Source: 40CM-4-68-19 sp036513415 (lineage in GTDB: Bacteria; Myxococcota; Myxococcia; Myxococcales; 40CM-4-68-19). From it: a stretch of 64,000 bases of DNA. The stretch lies in NCBI GenBank assembly GCA_036513415.1, contig DATBZA010000088.1, positions 24,651 through 88,650 of the forward strand, read 5' to 3'. Positions within the stretch are counted from its first letter, which is position 1, and each line of letters begins with the position of its first letter. Made by a program: the position numbers and the translations under genes. The notes under the pieces were generated by a model. That model ran no database searches, had not been told where the DNA came from, and saw nothing but the letters and a program-made list of their open reading frames with translations. Below are positions 51,886 through 60,705 of the stretch, one piece after another.

Positions 51886-52127
51886 GTTCCATGACCTCCG
51901 CCGCGGCAGCGCGCTCATTCTAAATAGCGCCCTCTGCTCCGGCCCGATGAATTGCGAATCCTCACGCGTTGAACGTGAGCACAGGCTGCCGGCGTTTCGG
52001 TCCTGAGCGGAATCCGGTAGGAACACGGTGACCCATCGAGTCCGCTGGCCGCTCGCTGCGCACTTCTACCGAGAAGGCCGCGAAGATTCCCGCAGCCATC
52101 TCGTTCCTCTGACGAAGAGCGGACTCC

Positions 52128-53108
52128 CTACTCCCGAGAGGCGCCGGGTGGAAGCGACGTCGCCATCGCGCGCAGCTCTCGACTTCCGAGAGCGTTGCGC
52201 GCCAGCACCAGGGCGCCCAGGACGGTTTCCGGAATGAGCTGCATCATGTGGTAGAGCACGCCGACGGCGATGCCCTGCTCCGGCGTGGCCCCCGCGACGA
52301 CGCAGGCTGCGGCAGCCCCCGCCTCGAACAGACCGATCTGGCCGGGTGTCGCCGGGACCGCGTTCACCAGGTTGACGAAGAGGAGCACCAGGGTTGCGCC
52401 GAAGAATCTCGGCGCCACGCCGACCGCCGCCATCGCCAGCAGGACCTGCCCGATGTCGAGGAGCCACATCAGGCAGGATTGTCCGAGGACCACCATCGCC
52501 GAGCGGGCATTGGACAGCAGGGCGAGGCCTTCCGACAGCCGCCGGAGGAGGCCGGTGGGCCGCGCGCGCCCTGCCGCCGCCAGCCAAAACGCCGCCGCGA
52601 CGCCGAGCGCCGCTCCGACCGCGACCAGGCGCAACGTGGCGCTGACGCGACCAGACAGCGGAAGCACCCAAGGCAACGGAAGTGCTAGCAACGCCAGGAC
52701 CAGCACGTTGTAGATCTCCTCGAGCAGGATGGTGCCCACGGCGGCCGCGAGCGGAACGCCATCGCGGCGCACGAGCAGCACGCGCACGGCGTGCCCGGCG
52801 CGCGCCGGGATCAGATTGGAGACGGCGCAGCCGGCCAGGCAGTACTCGTAGAGCCGCCACAGGGGGAGTCTCCGGATCGGCGCGAGCATGCGTCCCCAAC
52901 GCCACGCCTTGATGGGGAGCACCACCATCACGTGACCGATCGTCATGGCGAGCACGAGCAGGTAGTCCGTGCTTCGGAGCGCGCGCGACAACGCGACCCG
53001 ATCGGTGCGCGTGGCCAGGTAATAGCCGCAACCGCCCAGGACAGCGGCAGCCATGCTCCAGCGCGCCACCGTTCGCGCCCGCTGAAGAAACAGGTTCCTT
53101 GGAATCAT
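52128..53108 (-). CDS. UPF0104 / lysylphosphatidylglycerol synthase-type membrane protein
   Basis: A 326-residue inner-membrane protein with about eight hydrophobic helices. Family features are IKAWRWGRMLAPI, AGCAVSNLIPARAGHAVRVL and NAVPATPGQIGLFEAGAAAA. UPF0104 proteins (YbhN-like and the flippase half of MprF) are thought to move or handle polar lipids. It is upstream of the HpnR-like gene on the same strand with a 242-base gap, suggesting a shared lipid role. The start at 53108 is the first before the membrane region. Confidence 0.82.
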   Translation of the reverse strand: MIPRNLFLQRARTVARWSMAAAVLGGCGYYLATRTDRVALSRALRSTDYLLVLAMTIGHVMVVLPIKAWRWGRMLAPIRRLPLWRLYEYCLAGCAVSNLIPARAGHAVRVLLVRRDGVPLAAAVGTILLEEIYNVLVLALLALPLPWVLPLSGRVSATLRLVAVGAALGVAAAFWLAAAGRARPTGLLRRLSEGLALLSNARSAMVVLGQSCLMWLLDIGQVLLAMAAVGVAPRFFGATLVLLFVNLVNAVPATPGQIGLFEAGAAAACVVAGATPEQGIAVGVLYHMMQLIPETVLGALVLARNALGSRELRAMATSLPPGASRE

Positions 53109-53335
53109 GACGTGCGCGGCTTCGCTCCTTCCGCGCGGCGGGGTGTAGCACATCCCTGGCGAATCCCACCCGGCGCCCGGGCCGCCGATCCGCGCCGAGT
53201 ACGCGCTCACGCGGAAGGGCCGGGCTTTTCGCAAGCTGGCGGCAGCCATCCAACGCTGGGAGCACGAGCTGGTGGACGATGGTCCGAACGAGGGCGATAG
53301 GACTCGGCGCCCCGCCTGACATCCGACCGCGAGAC

Positions 53336-53728
53336 TCAGCGAGCATCGAACGACCAGTGGTCCCACGATCTGGTCGCGAGAAGCACGGCGTAGAGGAAGA
53401 CGTAGAGCATCTGTTGCGTGAGGATGTCCCAGTGCTGCAGCAGCGCGGTCCCGAAGACGAGGGCCGTCATCAACAGCATTCCGGCGGCAAGGACCGCGCG
53501 CTGCCAGAGCCCGATGACGAGCAGCGCGCCAAGGATCGCTTCGACGAACGGCAAGCAGAGGGCGAACGCATGAACGAGCGAGCCGTGCAGGACCGTCGCC
53601 GAGAACTCTCGTGTCATGGCGTCTGCGAACTTTGTGAGAACGGGAACGCGCACGAGGCCGTGGAGGAGAAGGTTCAGGCCCAGCGCAAGCCGTAAGAGCG
53701 CGCGTGCGAGCGAGCGATCGAGGTCCAT
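53336..53728 (-). CDS. DoxX-like small membrane protein
   Basis: A 130-residue protein with four membrane helices: ALGLNLLLHGLVRVPVLTKF, ALCLPFVEAILGALLVIGLW, VLAAGMLLMTALVFGTALL and LYVFLYAVLLATR. This is the DoxX arrangement. DoxX-type proteins interact with quinone or thiol-stress systems and often lie by oxidoreductases, as here downstream of a molybdopterin enzyme and its cytochrome. Confidence 0.75.
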   Translation of the reverse strand: MDLDRSLARALLRLALGLNLLLHGLVRVPVLTKFADAMTREFSATVLHGSLVHAFALCLPFVEAILGALLVIGLWQRAVLAAGMLLMTALVFGTALLQHWDILTQQMLYVFLYAVLLATRSWDHWSFDAR

Positions 53729-53809
53729 ATCACCGAGATGCGCGCAAGCCGGAGTCGGAGCGCGTCCGCGCACAACTGAATTGGATTCCTATCGCTCTCA
53801 GCGGCTTGC

Positions 53810-54613
53810 TTACAGTCCAGCGTACCAATCGTAGCCCTGCTCGGCCCAGAAGTCGCGCGGGCGCTCGTCGGTGAAGGTGATCCTGCCGATCCGCTTGATC
53901 GACTTGAGGCCGTATTTTACCGTCGTGACGAGCCTCAGGGGCGCCCCGTGCTCCATCGACAAAGGCCTTCCGCCCATTTCATAGCAGAGCAGCGTCTGCG
54001 GATGCAGCGCGCTCGGCATGTCCATTCCGACGTAGTACCCGCCGTCAGGTGTCTCCAGCCCGACATACCGGACGAGATCGCGCGGCCGGTCCCGAACATC
54101 TGGTGATGTTCCGTCTCGAGTTCCCAGCTTGTATGCCGCGGCGAAGTCGCTCAGGCGAGCGCCGGTCCAATTGACGATCTCGCTCCAGCCTTCGATGCAT
54201 TTGTGCTCGGTCGTCATGTTGACGCGCGGTAACCGCTTGATGTCCTCGAGCGTGACCGTTCTCGCATCGCCCGCGCCGACGACTTCCAGCCGCCAGGTCA
54301 GAGGATCGAACCCGGCGGGCAACCCTTCTTCACCAGTGAGGCGCGGCTCACGAGCCATCTCACGCGGAAACGTCGGCGCCACTCTCGTTTCGTTGAAGTA
54401 GCTCTTCGCCAACTTCTCGTTGAATTCGAGTGTCCGCCGCAGCGGTTGACCCAGGTCGCCGCCTTCGGGCCGCGTCGTGACCCACTTCCATCCGGCGAAT
54501 CCGGCCGCCGCGCCGACGCCCATGACGAGGAAGCTCCGCCTCGACTTGTTGCGCATCGCCCGCGCGACGCCAACGTCATGTTCGCTGACAGGTTCAGGAC
54601 GTTTTTTCGTCAT
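53810..54613 (-). CDS. Tat-exported molybdopterin-dependent oxidoreductase (sulfite oxidase/MsrP family)
   Basis: A 267-residue protein with a twin-arginine signal (NKSRRSFLVMGVGAAAG). The molybdenum-ligating Cys is C139 in TTEHKCIEGWSEIVNWTG; DMPSALHPQTLLCYEMGGRP and HGAPLRLVTTVKYGLKSIK are family motifs. It is a periplasmic member of the sulfite oxidase superfamily; the substrate (sulfite, sulfoxide or other) is uncertain. The gene overlaps the end of the cytochrome b gene by 20 bases, so the cytochrome is the likely electron partner. Confidence 0.9.
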   Translation of the reverse strand: MTKKRPEPVSEHDVGVARAMRNKSRRSFLVMGVGAAAGFAGWKWVTTRPEGGDLGQPLRRTLEFNEKLAKSYFNETRVAPTFPREMAREPRLTGEEGLPAGFDPLTWRLEVVGAGDARTVTLEDIKRLPRVNMTTEHKCIEGWSEIVNWTGARLSDFAAAYKLGTRDGTSPDVRDRPRDLVRYVGLETPDGGYYVGMDMPSALHPQTLLCYEMGGRPLSMEHGAPLRLVTTVKYGLKSIKRIGRITFTDERPRDFWAEQGYDWYAGL

Positions 54614-55322
54614 GAGTCGTCTGGTCCGCAGGGATGCTCGGATTCGGCTTTCCCGACGAAGAGGGGGCGCTCACCGTCACGACCTCGTAGCCGGTCACCA
54701 TCGCGCGGAAGTTGTTCCAGCCCGCTCTGAGGACTTGGAGAAGGTGAATGACGAAAAAGAGCACGTAGCCGCCAGCCAGCCAGAAGTGTTCCCAGCGCGC
54801 CCATTGGTAGCCGCCGAGCGACGCCGTCAGCCACGCGAACTGGACCGGCTTGTAGATGGCGACTCCGGTCACCAGCGATCCGGCGCCCATCAGGATCACC
54901 GTCGTGTACGCGATCTGCTGGGCGCCGTTGAACTTTCGCGGTGGCGGCTCGATCTTGCGCAAGCGCAGATCGTGAAGGACCACTTGAATCGCCTCCCGGA
55001 ATGAATGGCGGTTCGGCACCAGATAGCGCCATTCTCCGGAGAGCACGGTGTAGATGACATAGACCAGACCATTGATGGCGAAGAACCACATGAAGAAGAA
55101 GTGCAGCGACATGCCTTCGGCCAGACGGTAAGGAACGCCGAACGCCTCGAAGACCCGGTCGGGGAAGAACGTGAACAGCGTGTATTTCCCCAGCCCAAGT
55201 CGATAGACGGCGTTGCTCCAATAGATCAGCAGCCCGCTCCAGATCATCAGGAACAGCACCGGGAAGTTGACCCAGTGAAACCACCGGATCGCGAGCGGAT
55301 GTTTTTTCTCCAGCCTTCTCAT
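54594..55322 (-). CDS. Di-haem cytochrome b subunit (thiosulfate reductase/b561-like)
   Basis: A 242-residue inner-membrane protein with four to five helices. Candidate haem-ligand His residues lie in KKHPLAIRWFHWVNFPVLFL, SLHFFFMWFFAINGLVYVIY, WARWEHFWLAGGYVLFFVIH and HLLQVLRAGWNNF. It should connect the quinone pool to the periplasmic molybdoenzyme whose gene overlaps its 3' end. The C-terminus is a hydrophilic Ser/Pro-rich tail. Confidence 0.9.
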   Translation of the reverse strand: MRRLEKKHPLAIRWFHWVNFPVLFLMIWSGLLIYWSNAVYRLGLGKYTLFTFFPDRVFEAFGVPYRLAEGMSLHFFFMWFFAINGLVYVIYTVLSGEWRYLVPNRHSFREAIQVVLHDLRLRKIEPPPRKFNGAQQIAYTTVILMGAGSLVTGVAIYKPVQFAWLTASLGGYQWARWEHFWLAGGYVLFFVIHLLQVLRAGWNNFRAMVTGYEVVTVSAPSSSGKPNPSIPADQTTHDEKTS

Positions 55323-55347
55323 CGCTCACTCCTTCATCGTCCTTCGA

Positions 55348-56064
55348 CTACATCGGCGGCACCGCGCCGTCCTTGCCCGCCAGCACACGATCCGCGGTCA
55401 GGACTCCCTCGGAGCTCCGGGTGGCGATCACAAAAACGTGCACGCCGGGCTGCAGGTCTGCTGACTGTCCTGGCTCGAGCGCAACCACGGGAATGCCAGG
55501 TGGAATGGTGATCGTCTGTGAACCGCCCGCGGTGTCGCTCTTGTACTGGAGCGTCAGAGACGATCCACTCGCCTGCGCGGTCACGGTTCCGTTCGTCATC
55601 TTTGATCTCGACGCGGTGCCGTTGGTCATTTTCGAGGCGACGGCCGTCCCGTTGGTCATCTTGTTGCCCCGAGAATCGCCGGGCCAATCCCAGCCGTAAC
55701 TCCCCTCACCGGTTCCGCGCATCGCTTCGGGGAAGACATGGACTTCCACAGCTCGCTGCGACCCGTCCGGGTTCGTGACGGAGGTGATCCCGAGGAAGCT
55801 CCCATCCGTGATCTTCGCGCGATCGGAGCGAACGACTCTGGTGACGGGGGTTGACGGCGCCAGCAAGACGCGCACCGTTCCGGCGGACGTCGCCACTGTC
55901 AGAGCCTCGCGATCCACGCTCTGGATGGTGCCGCGGATGTGCTCTGGCTTCGTCGAGGGAGAGGCTTTGCTGTCGGATACCTGGAGGGAGACCGCCGCGC
56001 AGAGCAACGCCGAAAGGATCGTCACTCGACGCGGGGACGTTTGAAGTTCAATGAGCTTTGCCAT
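55348..56064 (-). CDS. Exported DUF5666-like protein with KMTNGT repeats
   Basis: A 238-residue protein from ATG 56064 with a signal peptide (TILSALLCAAVSLQVSDSKA). The N-terminal part has the IRGTIQSVDREALTV and ITSVTNPDGSQRAVEVHVFP stretches typical of DUF5666. The centre has three decapeptide repeats beginning KMTNGT. The C-terminal part is again DUF5666-like (PPGIPVVALEPGQSADL, GVHVFVIATR, LTADRVLAGKDG). It precedes the cytochrome b gene by 25 bases, so it belongs to the molybdoenzyme operon. Function unknown. Confidence 0.75.
   Translation of the reverse strand: MAKLIELQTSPRRVTILSALLCAAVSLQVSDSKASPSTKPEHIRGTIQSVDREALTVATSAGTVRVLLAPSTPVTRVVRSDRAKITDGSFLGITSVTNPDGSQRAVEVHVFPEAMRGTGEGSYGWDWPGDSRGNKMTNGTAVASKMTNGTASRSKMTNGTVTAQASGSSLTLQYKSDTAGGSQTITIPPGIPVVALEPGQSADLQPGVHVFVIATRSSEGVLTADRVLAGKDGAVPPM
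55589..55662. repeat. Three coding repeats with a 30-bp period
   Basis: CCGTTCGTCATCTT, CCGTTGGTCATTTT and CCGTTGGTCATCTT occur at 55589, 55619 and 55649. On the minus strand they encode KMTNGT three times inside the DUF5666-like protein, separated by AVAS and ASRS. Confidence 0.85.
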
Positions 56065-56536
56065 GGTCTCTTTCGCGAGCTGGTGGTGGTCTTGCGAGAT
56101 CAGCGTTGGCGAATCGCTTCGCTGCGGCCTTGACGCATGCGCGATCAGATTGCGCACACCAGGATTGGATTCGCGCCCTCTGCTTTCCGACAGGAGTGCT
56201 GAGCAGTCCGGATCAGACGAGCCATGTCGCGCGTCTCCTAGCCCGCCTCGACTGCAGGAACCGCGTGGCCCCTCGCATTGGGCGACGAAAGACGAAATCA
56301 ACGCTGCCGAGTCCGGGAGCCCGGACAGCGTCGGCAACAAATAGTCCGTGCTCCATGGAAGCGGCGACGGAGGCGTGCCGGACGCGGGCACGCCTGAACG
56401 TTGCGCACACAGGCAAGCTCGCATCGGGCTGGACTGACTTCGGCCGAGTGCTCGGACGTCTCTTGCAACCCAACTGATGCTCGACCAGTTTCCCCGTCGC
56501 GTCGCGTCCCGCAATCCTCTTCCAAAGGAGAATCGC
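56065..56536. other. Intergenic region without a supported gene
   Basis: This stretch of 470 bases lies between a minus-strand operon and a plus-strand small gene. Open frames on both strands here have unconvincing composition. A small perfect hairpin (TCCGGG-AG-CCCGGA) lies at 56312-56325. It should hold the promoter of the molybdoenzyme operon, but I see no clear -35/-10 pair. Confidence 0.5.
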
Positions 56537-56758
56537 ATGGCCACAGGTGATACGAACCGCGGATTCCAGAACATCAGGTTCGACAAGAATACCCATCAGA
56601 TCAGCTTTGGCGACACGAACACGCGGGTCCCGGTTCGGGACTTCTTTGAGTATCTGCGTGAGCAAGGCGTCGATGAGCGCGACGTTCTTCCAGTGTGGCA
56701 ATCGGGATCGGGAGCCACGAGGAACAGGAGCAACGAGAGCACCGGCCGGAGCGGCTAG
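56537..56758 (+). CDS. 73-residue soluble protein of unknown function
   Basis: ATG 56537 follows AAGGAGA and opens MATGDTNRGFQNIRFDKNTH, then FGDTNTRVPVRDFFEYLREQ. The protein is polar, without signal or membrane segment, and its tail is Ser/Gly/Asn-rich. A strong terminator follows, so it is a single-gene unit and probably well expressed. No family recognised. Confidence 0.72.
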   Translation: MATGDTNRGFQNIRFDKNTHQISFGDTNTRVPVRDFFEYLREQGVDERDVLPVWQSGSGATRNRSNESTGRSG

Positions 56759-56793
56759 CTTCTAGACCATCCGGCGTAGATGGTGCGACGCAG

Positions 56794-56826
56794 GGCGGCT
56801 CCAACGGGAGCCGCCCTTCTTTTTTG
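56794..56826 (+). terminator. Rho-independent terminator
   Basis: GGGCGGCTCC / GGAGCCGCCC form a perfect 10-bp stem with an AACG tetraloop, followed by TTCTTTTTT. It ends the 73-residue protein gene and may also serve the permease gene arriving from the other strand. Confidence 0.92.
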
Positions 56827-56894
56827 GAGAGCGCGAAGATCGACCAGCGGCCGAGCGACCGCCACGGCATGCCGTTGGACCGGCGGCCTCCAGG

Positions 56895-58139
56895 CTATTC
56901 GTAACGCAGGGCCGCGATGGGATCGAGACGGGCGGCACGGCGCGCAGGGTAGAACCCAAAGAAAATCCCGACTACTGCCGAGACGAAAGGCGCGGCCGCG
57001 ATCGCGTCGGCAGGAACCGGCATCGACCATCCCAGGACACCGCCGAGGACGAAGCAGGAGCAGACACCGAGGACCACCCCAAGAACGCCGCCGAACAGGG
57101 TCAGCATCACCGCCTCACCCAGAAACTGCATTTGCACAGCGGCCTCCGTGGCGCCGACGGCGAGGCGGATCCCGATCTCGCGCGTCCGCTCCGTCACCGA
57201 GACGAGCATCACGTTCATGATGCCGATGCCGCCCACCACAAGGGCGATGCACGCGATGCTGATGAGCAGCACCTCGAGAGTGTGACTCGTCTCGATCTGC
57301 GCCTTGATGATCTCGTCAGGGCGGCGAATGTTGAAGTCGTCCTCCTGCCCCGGCTGGATATGATGCCGCTGGCGCAAGAGCGCGGTGATCTCATCGATGG
57401 CGGGGTTCACCGCCTCCTGTGAGGTCGCGGAGCAGAGGATATCATCCAGCCAGGCCGCGTTGCGCCCGCGCAGCTTCATCTGCGCGGTGGTCCAGGGCAG
57501 GATGAGGGTGTCGTCCTGGTCGGACCCGAAGGCGCTTGGTCCCTTGCGCCCCAGGACGCCCACCACCTGGAACAGTTGCTCGTTGATCCGGATCACCTCT
57601 CCGACCGGATTCTCGTCGACGAAAAGTTGCTCGCTGACCGTCTCGCCGATCAGGACGACGCTGCGCGCGGAGATCACGTCGTGCTCCAGGAAATGCGCGC
57701 CGGCAGAGACGTCCCAGCGCTTGATATCGAAGTAGGTCACGTCGATGCCGCGCCAGTGCGTGTGCCAGTTGCGGTTGCCGTAGACGACGTGCGCAGTGCC
57801 ATCCACGTTGGGGGTCATGCGTTTGATCAGAGGCTCGCGCCCGATCGCCTCCGCATCGCCCAGGGTCAGACGCGTCGTTCCGTGCGAACCCGTGCGCACT
57901 CCGCTCGGCGCTCGCGAGCCCGCCTCAATCCAGACGAAGTTCTCGCCCAGGTTCCGCAGCTGCTCCTCGGCACGGCTCGACCCTGCGCGGCCGATCGCGA
58001 CGACGCAGACCACGGCACCGATGCCGATCATGATGGCCGTGGACGCGAGCGTGCTGCGCAGCTTGTTGCGCGAGAGCGCCCGAACGGCCTCGCGGAAGAA
58101 CAGCTCCGCCCATGCCCGCCACATCATCGCGCCGGCCAC
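56895..58139 (-). CDS. MacB/FtsX-type ABC transporter permease
   Basis: A 414-residue protein with the MacB topology: one helix at the N-terminus (RNKLRSTLASTAIMIGIGAV), a periplasmic core (about 70-270), and three C-terminal helices with VSVTERTREIGIRLAVGAT and FYPARRAARLDPIAALRYE. It would act in mechanotransmission-type export of lipoproteins, peptides or macrolides. No ATPase or MacA-like adaptor is adjacent, so the partner must be encoded elsewhere. Confidence 0.92.
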   Translation of the reverse strand: MAGAMMWRAWAELFFREAVRALSRNKLRSTLASTAIMIGIGAVVCVVAIGRAGSSRAEEQLRNLGENFVWIEAGSRAPSGVRTGSHGTTRLTLGDAEAIGREPLIKRMTPNVDGTAHVVYGNRNWHTHWRGIDVTYFDIKRWDVSAGAHFLEHDVISARSVVLIGETVSEQLFVDENPVGEVIRINEQLFQVVGVLGRKGPSAFGSDQDDTLILPWTTAQMKLRGRNAAWLDDILCSATSQEAVNPAIDEITALLRQRHHIQPGQEDDFNIRRPDEIIKAQIETSHTLEVLLISIACIALVVGGIGIMNVMLVSVTERTREIGIRLAVGATEAAVQMQFLGEAVMLTLFGGVLGVVLGVCSCFVLGGVLGWSMPVPADAIAAAPFVSAVVGIFFGFYPARRAARLDPIAALRYE

Positions 58140-58213
58140 CTCTCACAAGCGAGAATACGTCAATCCGCGAGCCGCAGTTGGCGGCCCCGCTCGCAACCGA
58201 TGGCATGGCTTTC

Positions 58214-58732
58214 CTACTTCGCCTCGAGGCTTGCGACGAAGGCCTGCGCGCGCGAGTTGATGAGCTCCGCCTCGTGGAACGTCCTGCCGCGCAATTGCGC
58301 GATGAACGCCGCCGATGCGGGTTGGACCTGGATGTCTACCCAGCCGTCCTCGAGCCAGAATGGGTCCGCATCCCCGGCAGACGTTGTGTTTTCCAGGACG
58401 CGACGGGCCTGATGGCATTCGAGCGTTCGCTCCAGCCACTGCGCCGTGAACCCCTTGTGCGGTGCGAACCAAACCTGAGCGCCCGTGAGTCGGAAGAAGT
58501 AGGACTTCCCCGTGATGATCTTCTCGACAAGCGGGTCTGCGCGTTGAACGGCGTTGAGGGCTTCCACGATGTCGTGCTCGGCATCCTCGTCGCAATCCTG
58601 GGCAAGCTCCTGAGTGGCGGTGTCTAGCCGCCGATCGCGCGCTGAGACGTGCGCGCAGCCAGCAAGAAGCGCTGCGAGCGAGAGAAGAGCGAAACGGCCC
58701 CGAAGGACCCCAGGTCGGCAATTGCTCATCAT
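58214..58732 (-). CDS. Lipoprotein of unknown function
   Basis: A 172-residue protein with a lipoprotein signal (FALLSLAALLAGC-AHVSARD). The mature part is about 145 residues, with two further Cys (AQDCDED and LECHQA), and no recognised domain. It lies 74 bases upstream of the permease gene on the same strand and may share its transcript. Confidence 0.75.
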   Translation of the reverse strand: MMSNCRPGVLRGRFALLSLAALLAGCAHVSARDRRLDTATQELAQDCDEDAEHDIVEALNAVQRADPLVEKIITGKSYFFRLTGAQVWFAPHKGFTAQWLERTLECHQARRVLENTTSAGDADPFWLEDGWVDIQVQPASAAFIAQLRGRTFHEAELINSRAQAFVASLEAK

Positions 58733-58969
58733 GGCGCCTCACGCTCCTGCGCCGCCTTTGACTCTAGAGGCATGCGCGTATTCACGGCTGCTCGCTAGAG
58801 GCACTTAGTTCTTCGAGGCTGACCCGGGTAGCTGCCGATTGAGGCCGCGCCACGCGTCAAGGGATTGACGGCGGTTTTGACGGCAGCGAGATTTTTGACG
58901 CCGCCACCGTCGCAACCTCACGAAATCACGACCCGCCGCGCTGGCCCCTGGGTTGCTCAAGAGCATGGC

Positions 58970-59263
58970 ATGCTGACCCGCGCCGCCATCGTAGCCGCCT
59001 TCATCTCCCTGCTCTCTTCCTCTGCTTTTGCCGGAGCAACGCAAGGCAGGTTCAGCGTGGGCGCCGTCGTCGTGGCCTCGGCGACCGTGACGTCATCTGT
59101 GGTCAACACTGCGCGTGGCGGGGTGGAGGTGCGCGTCGCCAAGCGCGGCACCCCGCCGCCGATGCTGCTCACGCGCGCCGGCCTGAACCCGATGACCGAA
59201 GGCGGCACCGCCGAACTACCCGCGCCTGCCTCCGGCGACATGACGGTGACCGTGCTCTACTAG
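58970..59263 (+). CDS. Small exported protein
   Basis: A 97-residue protein with a signal peptide (AAIVAAFISLLSSSAFAGA) and a short beta-type mature part (FSVGAVVVASATVTSSVVNT, SGDMTVTVLY). The start at 58970 is chosen because the signal peptide begins there. Function unknown. Confidence 0.6.
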   Translation: MLTRAAIVAAFISLLSSSAFAGATQGRFSVGAVVVASATVTSSVVNTARGGVEVRVAKRGTPPPMLLTRAGLNPMTEGGTAELPAPASGDMTVTVLY

Positions 59264-59352
59264 CGCGGGAAGGGATCAATCATCCATTTCGGACTCAGCG
59301 AACCGCATTACCTCGGTTTTGGCAATCGGTCCCGGGAGGGTTAGAGTGAACG

Positions 59353-60705
59353 ATGCCCTCCGGGCAACGCATCCTGATCGTCGACGATGACGTGGCTCTG
59401 GTCGACGCGCTGCTCCGTCATCTCGGCCGGCGCAAGCATGAGGTTACCGCGGCGTACCTGGTGTCCGACGCGGTCCGTGCCATCGAGGAGTCGGTGCGCG
59501 GCGCCAACCCTTTCCAGGCCATCATCACGGATCTGCAGCTGCCCGACGGAGACGGACGCACCATCGTGCGACTGGCCCGGCAGAAGCTGCCACGGTGCCC
59601 GGTCCTGATGATGACCGGCTCGCGGTCGGTAGCGGGGAGCGTCGAGGCAATCCGGCTCGGCGCGGTCACGGTTTTGGAGAAGCCGGTGCCGTTGGAGGTC
59701 CTGGAAGAGGAGCTCGCCGCCGCGGTGGCAGGAGGTGCGAGCCTCGAGCAAGGCCTCGCGGCAACGGGCGAAGCGGGCGTCATCGGCCGGTCGGCGGCGA
59801 TCCGGAACGTGCTGGACATGCTCCTGCTCGCAGCGCCCACGGATGCCACCGTCCTGATCGAGGGTGAGACAGGCACGGGCAAGGAACTGGTGGCGAAGGC
59901 GGTGCATGGGCTTTCCCCCCGCTCGCGCGCAGCTTTCGTCGCCGTCAATTGCGCCGCCCTGCCGGAAACGCTGGTGGAGAGCGAGCTTTTCGGCCACGAG
60001 AAGGGCGCGTTCACCGGAGCCGACAAGCCCAGAGAGGGCCGGTTCCGCCAGGCAAACGGAGGGACGCTCTTCCTGGATGAGATCGGTGAGATGCCCATTG
60101 CGCTCCAGGCGAAACTGCTCCGGGCGATCCAGGAACGCGAGATCCAGCCACTTGGCACGGACAAGATGCAGCGCGTGGATGTGCGGGTGATCGCTGCGAC
60201 GAACCGGAATCTGGGAGAGCTCGCGGCCGCCGGAAGGTTCCGGACGGACCTCTACTACCGCCTCAATGTCGTGCCCTTGCATCTTCCGCCGTTACGCGAG
60301 CGGCGCGAGGACATCGCCGTCCTCGCGGCGCACTTCGCCCGTCGCTCGAATCGCCACTTCACTGCCGAGGCCGTCGCCGCGCTCGAGGGGTACGCATGGC
60401 CCGGCAACGTGCGCGAGATGGAGAACCTGATTCAGCGGCTCACCGTTCTGAAGCCCACTGGCGATTTCGACGTCGTCGATTTGCCACCCTCGTTTCGCCA
60501 GGCCAACTCTCCCGTCCCGACGCCACAAGGCTTGCCGGCGGAGGGAATCGACCTGTACGGCACTCTTCGCCATCTCGAGGACCGGCTGATCAACGAGGCA
60601 CTAGAGCGCAGCGGAGGCAACAGGAACGAGGCTGCTCGGTCTCTCGGTCTCAATCGCACGACGCTCGTAGAGAAGCTTCGAAAGATGAACCGCCGCTCAT
60701 CGTGA
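59353..60705 (+). CDS. NtrC-family sigma-54-dependent response regulator
   Basis: This 450-residue protein has a receiver domain (DDD near 10-12, acceptor Asp in IITDLQLPDGDG, Lys in VLEKPVP), an AAA+ domain (Walker A GETGTGKE, sigma-54 contact loop GAFTGA, FLDEIGEMP, arginine-finger region FRTDLYYRLNVVPLHLPPLR) and a C-terminal Fis-type helix-turn-helix (NRNEAARSLGLNRTTLVEKL). It activates sigma-54 promoters when phosphorylated. No kinase is adjacent, so it is an orphan here. It converges on and overlaps the next gene by 9 bases. Confidence 0.95.
   Translation: MPSGQRILIVDDDVALVDALLRHLGRRKHEVTAAYLVSDAVRAIEESVRGANPFQAIITDLQLPDGDGRTIVRLARQKLPRCPVLMMTGSRSVAGSVEAIRLGAVTVLEKPVPLEVLEEELAAAVAGGASLEQGLAATGEAGVIGRSAAIRNVLDMLLLAAPTDATVLIEGETGTGKELVAKAVHGLSPRSRAAFVAVNCAALPETLVESELFGHEKGAFTGADKPREGRFRQANGGTLFLDEIGEMPIALQAKLLRAIQEREIQPLGTDKMQRVDVRVIAATNRNLGELAAAGRFRTDLYYRLNVVPLHLPPLRERREDIAVLAAHFARRSNRHFTAEAVAALEGYAWPGNVREMENLIQRLTVLKPTGDFDVVDLPPSFRQANSPVPTPQGLPAEGIDLYGTLRHLEDRLINEALERSGGNRNEAARSLGLNRTTLVEKLRKMNRRSS

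Noticed and set aside
52066..53346. A minus-strand frame of 426 codons overlapping the UPF0104 gene
   Set aside because: It lacks the hydrophobic helices seen in the other frame and is Arg/Gly/Ala-rich; a shadow.
59264..59352. A sigma-54 promoter (GG-N10-GC) before the NtrC-like regulator
   Set aside because: No stretch with correctly spaced GG and GC elements in the TGGCAC/TTGCA context was found.
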